Source: Isotricha intestinalis (lineage: Eukaryota; Ciliophora; Litostomatea; Vestibuliferida; Isotrichidae). From it: 19,437 nt of DNA. Under the pieces are notes generated by a model. That model ran no database searches. It was not told where the DNA came from and saw only the letters and a list, made by a program, of their open reading frames with translations. The stretch is from NCBI GenBank assembly GCA_023807065.1, contig JAJJLU010000770.1, forward strand, positions 1 to 19,437, given 5' to 3'. Both the position numbers and the translations under genes were made by a program. Positions 9,837-16,947 of the stretch are shown here, one piece after another (the stretch's first letter is position 1; every line of letters starts with the position of its first letter).

Positions 9837-10078
9837 ATAATTTTATATTTTATATATTTTATTCAAAAAAAAATTTATTTATATTTAATAAATAATATAT
9901 TGTGAGAAAGAATTATCTACTAAATTAAAATACTAATCTTAATACAATTTACAGAAAAAAAAGTAAAAAAACAAAAAATAAAAAACCTTTACAAATAAAA
10001 ACTTAAAAAGAACCATTCAAAAAATTTTGATTTAAAAAAAATAATTCAAAATAAATTTATTTAAAAAAGTTTTAACTT

Positions 10079-10492
10079 TTAATTCATAAAAGCTCCAGGA
10101 TCTTGTCCAATAGTCATTTCCATATCTCCAATTCTTTTTTGTAATTCATTAACTTTTTGATATAAATCTAATTTTTCTTTTTTCAAAGTAGAAATTTCTT
10201 GTTGTAACTTAAGAGCATCACTTTGTTGTCCCATTTGATGTTCCCTTAAAGCATCAAGCATAGTATTTAATTTAGAATATAATTCTTTTCTAATAATATC
10301 AATTTCATTATTAATTTCAACTTCCATTTCTTCCTTTTGTGATGCTGTGTCTGTTGCTCCACTTTTTATTGTTTTTTGAATATCTTGAAGACCTTTTAAT
10401 TCTATATCTAAACGACTTAATTTTTGAAGTACACTGTTTAAAAATGCTGAATTTGTATTATATTCATTTGCTGTTTCATATTCTTTTTCCAT
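10079..10492 (-). CDS. Small coiled-coil protein, unknown function
   Basis: This 137-residue protein is almost wholly helical, with regular heptad spacing of L, I and M from about residue 15 to 125. Examples are LQKLSRLDIELKGLQ and ISTLKKEKLDLYQKVNELQ. A short break with G and T residues near 44-52 splits the coil in two. The C-terminus, IGQDPGAFMN, is not helical. There is no signal peptide, membrane segment or low-complexity tract, and the protein is less N/K-biased than its neighbours, which suggests constraint. I cannot name the family. Small two-coil proteins of this size occur as subunits of cytoskeletal and trafficking complexes, but nothing here decides between them. ATG at 10492, stop TAA, on the same strand as the flanking genes, with about 240 bp on either side. 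Confidence 0.8.
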   Translation of the reverse strand: MEKEYETANEYNTNSAFLNSVLQKLSRLDIELKGLQDIQKTIKSGATDTASQKEEMEVEINNEIDIIRKELYSKLNTMLDALREHQMGQQSDALKLQQEISTLKKEKLDLYQKVNELQKRIGDMEMTIGQDPGAFMN

Positions 10493-10745
10493 ATCTAATA
10501 TGTTATATTAGTTTTTATTTTTGGTAGTTACCTTTTGATGCCATTTTTTTATATATATTTTTTGTTTTTTATTATTATTATTTTTTTAATATTTTTATAC
10601 AATGATTTTTAAGTGTTTATATTAAAGAAAATATATTTTAACTAAGAGAACAAAAATATTAATTCATCCTAATAACATTTCCTTAATTAAAAATGAGAAA
10701 AATCCTTTTTTTCAAAAATTCAAAAAATAAAATTAAAAAAAAGAA

Positions 10746-11843
10746 TCAATTTTTTCCATTTTCATCATTAACATAATAATTACTACTACTTTTATTATAG
10801 CTTTTATTTTCTTCATCCCCTCCTCCTTTATCATCACTAATCCACTTAATTCTTTTTCCATCTTCCCAAATTCCTTTTTTCCATTTTTTATTTCCAGGTT
10901 GATAAAATTCTCCTTTACCATGTTGTTTCCCATTTTTCCAAAAGCCTTTATAAATCCTTCCATCACTCCAAAAAAATTCACCATAACCTTCTTTTTTATC
11001 ATCTTTATAATTACCTTGATATTTCCTTCCATCACTCCAAGTAAACAATCCTTCTCCATTCATTTTATTATCTTTCCACATTCCACTATATTGTCTTTTA
11101 TCACTCCAAGTATAAATTCCTTTTCCATAGAAGCAATTATCTACAAATTCTCCTTCATAAACATTTCCATCATTCCACTTAAAAATTCCGTTTCCATATT
11201 TTTTTCCTTTTTTATAATCACCTTCATACAAACTTCCATCAGGCCAACTTTCAATACCTCTTCCATCTTGTTTATCATCTTTCCAATAACCTTCATATTT
11301 ACTTCCATCAATATGAGTATAAACTCCATATCCTTCTGCTTTATCATCAACCCATTCACCTTCATAAATATCACCATCAGCATGAGTTAATTTTCCTCTT
11401 ATATTTGCTTTATCGTTCTTCCAATATCCTTCATATTTAGAATTATCTATCCATATTTGAATTCCTCTTCCATATCTTTGATTTGTTATATCAGACCATT
11501 CACCATAAAATATTGCTTTGTTCTCATATTCTACTGTCTGCTTTAATGTTACTGGTATTCCATCTGTTAATGGAGGATATCTTTGAAATAATTTTTTTAA
11601 GTCTTCTAATGTTATTTTATTCGATGTTATTTGAATGTATTTGTAACTTGAATCTATTGGGAAAAATCTCTTGTTTTCTAAATTCTTTAATTTCGAACGA
11701 GTTAATATTCCACGAACATTACTTTGAATTCTTATTAACGTTTTTAAAAGCTTTTGGTTTGATTTAAATTTTGAACTTAAATGGTTAAAGTATTCTGTGT
11801 TTAAATCTGGTTCTTTTGTGTTGGCAACACATGAACAACCCAT
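10746..11843 (-). CDS. Acylated IQ/MORN-repeat protein
   Basis: This is a 365-residue protein. The N-terminus MGCSC carries glycine 2, which suits N-myristoylation, and cysteines 3 and 5, which suit palmitoylation. An IQ-like calmodulin-binding motif, IQSNVRGILTRSK, lies near residues 43-55. From about residue 110 to 335 there are nine to ten MORN repeats of 23 residues with the pattern YEGxWxxxKxxGxGxxxWxDG. The last is degenerate (WKKGIWEDGK). A short acidic and serine/asparagine-rich tail follows. MORN arrays associate with membranes and act as scaffolds at basal bodies, cilia and the cell cortex (family knowledge). The acyl anchor suggests plasma-membrane or alveolar-membrane placement, and the IQ motif suggests calcium sensitivity (inference). 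It is divergent from the microtubule-binding gene, with only 120 bp between the two starts. ATG at 11843, stop TAA, one exon. Confidence 0.92.
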   Translation of the reverse strand: MGCSCVANTKEPDLNTEYFNHLSSKFKSNQKLLKTLIRIQSNVRGILTRSKLKNLENKRFFPIDSSYKYIQITSNKITLEDLKKLFQRYPPLTDGIPVTLKQTVEYENKAIFYGEWSDITNQRYGRGIQIWIDNSKYEGYWKNDKANIRGKLTHADGDIYEGEWVDDKAEGYGVYTHIDGSKYEGYWKDDKQDGRGIESWPDGSLYEGDYKKGKKYGNGIFKWNDGNVYEGEFVDNCFYGKGIYTWSDKRQYSGMWKDNKMNGEGLFTWSDGRKYQGNYKDDKKEGYGEFFWSDGRIYKGFWKNGKQHGKGEFYQPGNKKWKKGIWEDGKRIKWISDDKGGGDEENKSYNKSSSNYYVNDENGKN

Positions 11844-11963
11844 TTTTCCAATTTTTTTTATTTTTTTTTTTTAAATTTTTATTTTTTTTTGGTTTTTTAA
11901 GGAATTTTTTAAATAATATTTTATAAATATAACTTTTATACTTTTTTTAAATAATAATTTTTT
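11844..11963. promoter_or_regulatory. 120-bp divergent promoter region
   Basis: This is the only DNA between the start codons of the MORN gene (minus) and the TORTIFOLIA1-like gene (plus). It consists of long T runs and A/T tracts, with no specific box I can name. Both genes probably encode cytoskeletal proteins, so shared control is plausible but unproven. Confidence 0.45.
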
Positions 11964-14900
11964 ATGATTGACAGTATTGAAATTCCTTCTTTAGATAAAA
12001 TTAAAACTGAAAGTGAGATGAAGAAAGAAAAGAAAAATAAAAAGAAAAAGAAAAATTCTAAAACTCCTATAAAACAAAATTCTCAAAGTTTAAATTCAGA
12101 AGATTTCATACATTTACAATCAAAATCAAAAAATAAAAATTCGGATAAAAAATCATCAGCTTATAAATCATTAATAAATAAAATTCGTTCAAACACACCA
12201 AAAATAATGACAAGTTTAAATTTAGATAAAAATTTTAAAGGCTCTCCTTTTTCAAAAACACAAAACAATTTTTATAGAATAAATTCATTACAAGAAGATG
12301 AAAGTGATAATGTGAATAATTTAAGAAATAAATTTCAATATTTATTAGGAAAATTAAATGAAAACTCAACAAAAGAAATAGCTTTTAATCAATTAAAAGA
12401 ATTAATAAAAGAAACAAATACTCCAGAAGCATTAAGAATATATTTAAGTTGTTTATCAAAATATGATCCAACAAGTTCAATGAATGCAAAAGAAATTTAT
12501 GTTTTATTATATGGTTATATAAGTTCAATTTATAAAGAAAATTTAAAAGATCCTTTAGATAAACCACCAAATTTAATTAAGACAATAAATAGAATTATCA
12601 ATCATATTAAACAATTTTATTTAAATCAAAATTCATATAATGTTCATAAAGCATCTTCACGTTCTATTTGTGAATTATATGATAATTGTATGCCAAAAGA
12701 TAATGTTAAAAAAATATATATTAGTTTTATTCAAATTTTTATTGATGTTATTTCTATTGGAAATGATAAAGTTTCTCAGGAAGGTTCTGCAATCTGTTTA
12801 AGTGATTTAATTTATCATTTTGGTTCAGAAAAAAAAGATATAAATAATAAAATTTTAGATACTTTAGATGATAATTTAATTGCTTTATGTTCAAAATCTT
12901 CTTTAGATAATCCTTATTTATTTGAAGCATTATTTAATTTAATCAAATTTACAAATATTGAAAATTATAAAAACTATATTAATGAATTGTATCAAAGATT
13001 TATTATTATTCTTTGTAAAGTTAATAGAAATAAATATAATTATTTAACTAAAATCTTTTGTTTGAATATTTTAAGTTTAATTGCTGAAAAAGTTAAAAAT
13101 AATAAAGAAATTATTAAAGATTTTTATGAAGAAAATATGATTACAATAATTGAATCAAATTCAAAAGATAAAGTTTTAAAAGTTCAAAATGCAGCGAAAG
13201 AAGCATTAATAAATTGGTATGAATTAAAAGAAAAATTTGAAGAAAAAGATTTAAAAAAAAGTGAAAATAATTTAAATGAAGATAATGAAAATGAAATTAA
13301 AATAAATTTAAAAAGTAAAAATCAAAAAATGGATAAATTAAATTTTTTAAGAGATTTAGCTAGAATGGCAAAAACTGAAAATAATAAAGTAGATTATGAT
13401 TCAGAACTTCCAGAAAAAATGAAAGAAGAAGTTTATAAAAAAGGAATTGGAAATATTCTTCAATTATCAAGATTTTTAAATAAAGTTAAAAATAAAAATA
13501 ATGAAAATCAATTAAGAAATTCTTTAAAAAAAATGAAAAATAATCAAAAAGAAATTAATGATTTTTTAAAGCAAACTAATCAAATGAAAAAATATAATGA
13601 ATATAAAAAAGAAGAGAAAAGTAATAATAATGATAAAAATGAGAATCAGAATAAATTTGATTTCCAAATTGAAGAAATTAAATCTGGAAATAAAAATGAA
13701 AAACCTTATATTAATGATAATGATTTAGAAATTAAAGAAGATATTAATGAAGAAAATGAAGAAGAAGAAAATGAAAATAATTCAGAAGAAAATAATAAAA
13801 ATGATAAAAAAAAAGAAAAGAAAATAATTGAAAAAAACAAAACAAAAAAAAAAATAATGAAGAAAAAAAAGGAAAAAAAAGAAAATGTAGAAGAAGAAGA
13901 TTTAAATAATGCAAATGAACAGTTTTTTGAAGAAAATGAAAAAGAAAAAAAAAGTATTTCAAAAAAGAAAAAATCAAAAACAAATGAAAGTAATGAAGAG
14001 ATAAATAATGATGAAGAAAATAATAATGAAGAATATAAAAATGATGAAAATACAGAAAAAAATAATGAAGATGATTTAGATGATAATAATAATGAAGAAG
14101 ATAATGAAAATGATAACAAGGAAAATATTGAAAATAATGAAGAAGAAGAAGATCTTAATTCTAATAATGAATATAATAAAGAAAATAATGAAGAAGAGGA
14201 AAGTTTTATTGATGAAGAGAATGAAAAAAAAAAGATTGAAATAATAATGAAAAAGAATATTAAAAATAAAAAGGATTTAAATTTTCTAAGAAATAGAAAT
14301 AAACAGTTAAAACAAAAAGAAAAAATAAAAGAAGAAAATATAAAAAACAATAAAACAATTGAAGAATCACAAAATCAAAATAAAAACATGTTAAAAAATG
14401 AAAAAATTTTAAATCAAATATCTCAAGAAAATAAAAAGTTAAAAAGTCAAAATGTAAGCTCAAATAAAATTATAGATTCATTAGAAATAGAAGAAGACAA
14501 TAAAGAAAGGAATATTCTTAAAGAAAAAAAAAATAAAATATTTTTACCGAAAATACAGGAACAAAATAAAAAGATGATAACAAATAAATCCAAAGAATTA
14601 GATAAATTTAAAGAAACTATGCAATCAATGATAAATAATAAAATATTTAAATCAATAAATAATTTTGAAAAAGATATAAATTCAAAATTAGATGATATTA
14701 ATAATAGATTAAATGATGTTTCTTTAAAAATTCAAAATTATATACCTAATAAAAATATTAAAGATAAAAATGAAGATTTATTAAAAGAAAAAACAATAAT
14801 GTATAAAGAAGTATTAAATGATATAAAAAAAGATTTATTATCAAATCAATTAAAACATAATGAGAATAAAGAATTAAATGATAGTCAAATAATGAAAATA

Positions 14901-15260
14901 TGGAAAATGGCAATAAATAAAGTAGAAAAAAATAATTTAATAGATGCTTATAATTTAATTTTAAATTGTGGAGATGATATTTATTTATTAAGATTAATTT
15001 ATTTAACTGGAATGGGTTTTGAAAAATTATCTCCTGAAATTTGTAGAAAAATTTTAATTAGAATTAATAAAGTAACAAGAAGTCATCAAATTCAAAGTTT
15101 ATTAGTGAATTTAGTTAAAAATTCTTTTTATTATAATATATTTAATACTTTAAATGAAAATGAACAAAATGATATTTTAGATACATTATATGAAATTTCT
15201 GGATATAATAATTCATTGGCAAAAGAAGCTGCTGAATTATATACAAAAATAACTAAATAA
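11964..15260 (+). CDS. TORTIFOLIA1/SPIRAL2-like TOG-array microtubule-associated protein
   Basis: This is a 1098-residue protein. Residues about 1-105 are basic and disordered. Residues about 115-425 are a chain of paired helices (HEAT/TOG-like), for example FNQLKELIKETNTPEALRIY, SRSICELYDNC, and a closing helix VLKVQNAAKEALINWYELK. The middle, about 430-870, is extreme low-complexity K/E/N sequence. A coiled coil follows at about 880-930. The last about 120 residues form a compact helical domain (IMKIWKMAINKVEKNNLIDAYN, then GDDIYLLRLIYLTG, then LLVNLVKNS). Its GDD-x-LLRL core recalls the C-terminal domain of plant TORTIFOLIA1/SPIRAL2 proteins, which bind and stabilise microtubules (family knowledge). 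The presence of both ends of that architecture supports the call. The function is probably cortical or ciliary microtubule control (inference). One exon, TAA stop. Confidence 0.72.
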   Translation: MIDSIEIPSLDKIKTESEMKKEKKNKKKKKNSKTPIKQNSQSLNSEDFIHLQSKSKNKNSDKKSSAYKSLINKIRSNTPKIMTSLNLDKNFKGSPFSKTQNNFYRINSLQEDESDNVNNLRNKFQYLLGKLNENSTKEIAFNQLKELIKETNTPEALRIYLSCLSKYDPTSSMNAKEIYVLLYGYISSIYKENLKDPLDKPPNLIKTINRIINHIKQFYLNQNSYNVHKASSRSICELYDNCMPKDNVKKIYISFIQIFIDVISIGNDKVSQEGSAICLSDLIYHFGSEKKDINNKILDTLDDNLIALCSKSSLDNPYLFEALFNLIKFTNIENYKNYINELYQRFIIILCKVNRNKYNYLTKIFCLNILSLIAEKVKNNKEIIKDFYEENMITIIESNSKDKVLKVQNAAKEALINWYELKEKFEEKDLKKSENNLNEDNENEIKINLKSKNQKMDKLNFLRDLARMAKTENNKVDYDSELPEKMKEEVYKKGIGNILQLSRFLNKVKNKNNENQLRNSLKKMKNNQKEINDFLKQTNQMKKYNEYKKEEKSNNNDKNENQNKFDFQIEEIKSGNKNEKPYINDNDLEIKEDINEENEEEENENNSEENNKNDKKKEKKIIEKNKTKKKIMKKKKEKKENVEEEDLNNANEQFFEENEKEKKSISKKKKSKTNESNEEINNDEENNNEEYKNDENTEKNNEDDLDDNNNEEDNENDNKENIENNEEEEDLNSNNEYNKENNEEEESFIDEENEKKKIEIIMKKNIKNKKDLNFLRNRNKQLKQKEKIKEENIKNNKTIEESQNQNKNMLKNEKILNQISQENKKLKSQNVSSNKIIDSLEIEEDNKERNILKEKKNKIFLPKIQEQNKKMITNKSKELDKFKETMQSMINNKIFKSINNFEKDINSKLDDINNRLNDVSLKIQNYIPNKNIKDKNEDLLKEKTIMYKEVLNDIKKDLLSNQLKHNENKELNDSQIMKIWKMAINKVEKNNLIDAYNLILNCGDDIYLLRLIYLTGMGFEKLSPEICRKILIRINKVTRSHQIQSLLVNLVKNSFYYNIFNTLNENEQNDILDTLYEISGYNNSLAKEAAELYTKITK

Positions 15261-16947
15261 TTTTTTTTAAATAATTAAAATTTGAAATTTAACCAATTAA
15301 ATATATCATTTATAGGAATATTAAATAAGAAATTTTAAAGAGAAGCTTATAGTTAATATCCAACAAAAAAAAATATTATCTTTATTTGTATTAATTAATA
15401 TGTTTCATTTGTTCTATACAATAATTTTGTTTAATTTTTTCAAATTAAATAGTCTTAATTGTTTATCATCAGTGATATTAATTATTGTCATCCTTTCACC
15501 AATAAAATCATTCTTCTATCTTTGTAATTAAGTAAATCTTAAAGAATTTTGGGTTTTAAGGTTTTTTTATAAATTTCCAATTTTTTTCCAAGGATTTCCG
15601 CTTACCTAAGAATTTAAATAATATTTCAATATTTATAAAATACTTAAAAATTACCAAAGTTTCATAAAAAACATATCATATATTTATTTACATACACATG
15701 TTATTTTTTATAATCAACAAATTAATATGATGAATGTTATTTAATACAGTTTTTCTAATATATTCAATTATATCATGTTTAGAGTTTGACTGATTGTCGT
15801 TGAAAATTAAATTTTTCTTTAAATATTTTTTTCCAGATTTAACTGATATATATTAATTAAATACTTTTAACTTTTAAATTTTATTATTTATCTTCAAATC
15901 ATAGTTAGGAAAAATAATGATTTCTTTTTAATTTTCTTTAAATTAATAAACACTTAAGAAACATAATTTTTTCTTTTTCCTAGAAAATATAATTAAAGAA
16001 TTTAGGATTTTGGTTATTTTGAAAAAATTTATACAAATACCAAATAAATATATAATATTCCGTCTTTATCATATTCTCATATAAGACATACAGGAGTTTG
16101 ACTTTGGAATTTATTAGTAAAAATTTTAAATTTTTATAAATTAATCATTATATTGGAAAAATGATTTCATGTAATATTGTTATTAAAACTCCTATAAAAT
16201 ATTTTTCATTCTTTTTATATGATGTAAATATTGATTCAAATCTTTATTTTTCCATTTTTGAATAGATTTTCATTTTAATTTACAATTATAATAGTATTAT
16301 TTTTAAATTTCATCTGATATCTATTTCTTATAATATAATATTATTCAGAAAAAGATTTTGGTTTTAAATATACTTTCTATGTGTGAATAAATATTTTTAA
16401 AAAATTGGCAAATATAATTTTCAATTTTTTATTTTTTAAAAATAAATTAATAATTAGCCTATTTGAAATGACCACATGTGTTCAAATAAGTGACTTTTAG
16501 AAAATGTGGTGTGATATATAAAAAGATATTCTTCTAATTTTTGTAATTATTATTTCTTTAAAATCATTATATTTTCTCAGTATATTTAAATAATATACTT
16601 TTCTTTAAAAAATAAATTTAATTCTATAATTCAATGTTTAATAGATAAAAATAAGAATTTTAGTTCTTAATTAGATAATTATCGGTATATTTTTATTTAA
16701 AGATACATTGATTTCTTATTCCTAGATTTTATAAAGAATAAATCAAATTTAATTAACTTTTTAATTTAAAAAAATCATGAAAATCCCATATTAATTTTTT
16801 ATTTATTTAAACAAAGAAATAAATTTATTTGATAGGACTGATTTTAATAAATATTCAATTATATTATTGTTTATAAATAAATTAAATTAATTTTAAGTAT
16901 TATTCAATTATTAACATTTTATCATTTTCCTTATCAAACATAAAATT
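15261..16947. pseudogene. 1.7-kb region with minus-strand coding fossils
   Basis: No intact gene is visible. The minus strand contains isolated protein-like frames in different phases. One at 15414-15515 has 33 codons (NDFIGERMTIINITDD, then KQLRLFNL, ending in TAG). One at 16148-16243 has 31 codons (FESIFTSYKKNEKYFIGVL, ending in TAA). A fragment near 16030-16080 contains EYDKDGILYIY. They lie just downstream of, and on the same strand as, the B-box gene. They could be a decayed neighbour, a lost 3' part of that gene, or exons of an intron-rich gene that I cannot assemble. No tRNA or rRNA is recognised. A short inverted repeat is listed separately. Confidence 0.35.
16460..16488. repeat. Short inverted repeat
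   Basis: Perfect 8-bp arms TATTTGAA and TTCAAATA flank a 13-base centre that contains the palindrome CACATGTG. It is relatively GC-rich for its surroundings. No function is assigned. Confidence 0.4.

Noticed and set aside
10733..11767. Several overlapping ORFs on both strands inside the MORN gene
   Set aside because: They are shadow frames created by the 69-bp MORN periodicity; none has recognisable protein character.
13706..14463. Minus-strand ORFs rich in serine, phenylalanine and leucine
   Set aside because: They are antisense shadows of the K/E/N-rich middle of the TORTIFOLIA1-like gene.
15261..16947. tRNA or small RNA genes
   Set aside because: No cloverleaf-like or GC-rich conserved box stands out; the composition is uniformly AT-rich.
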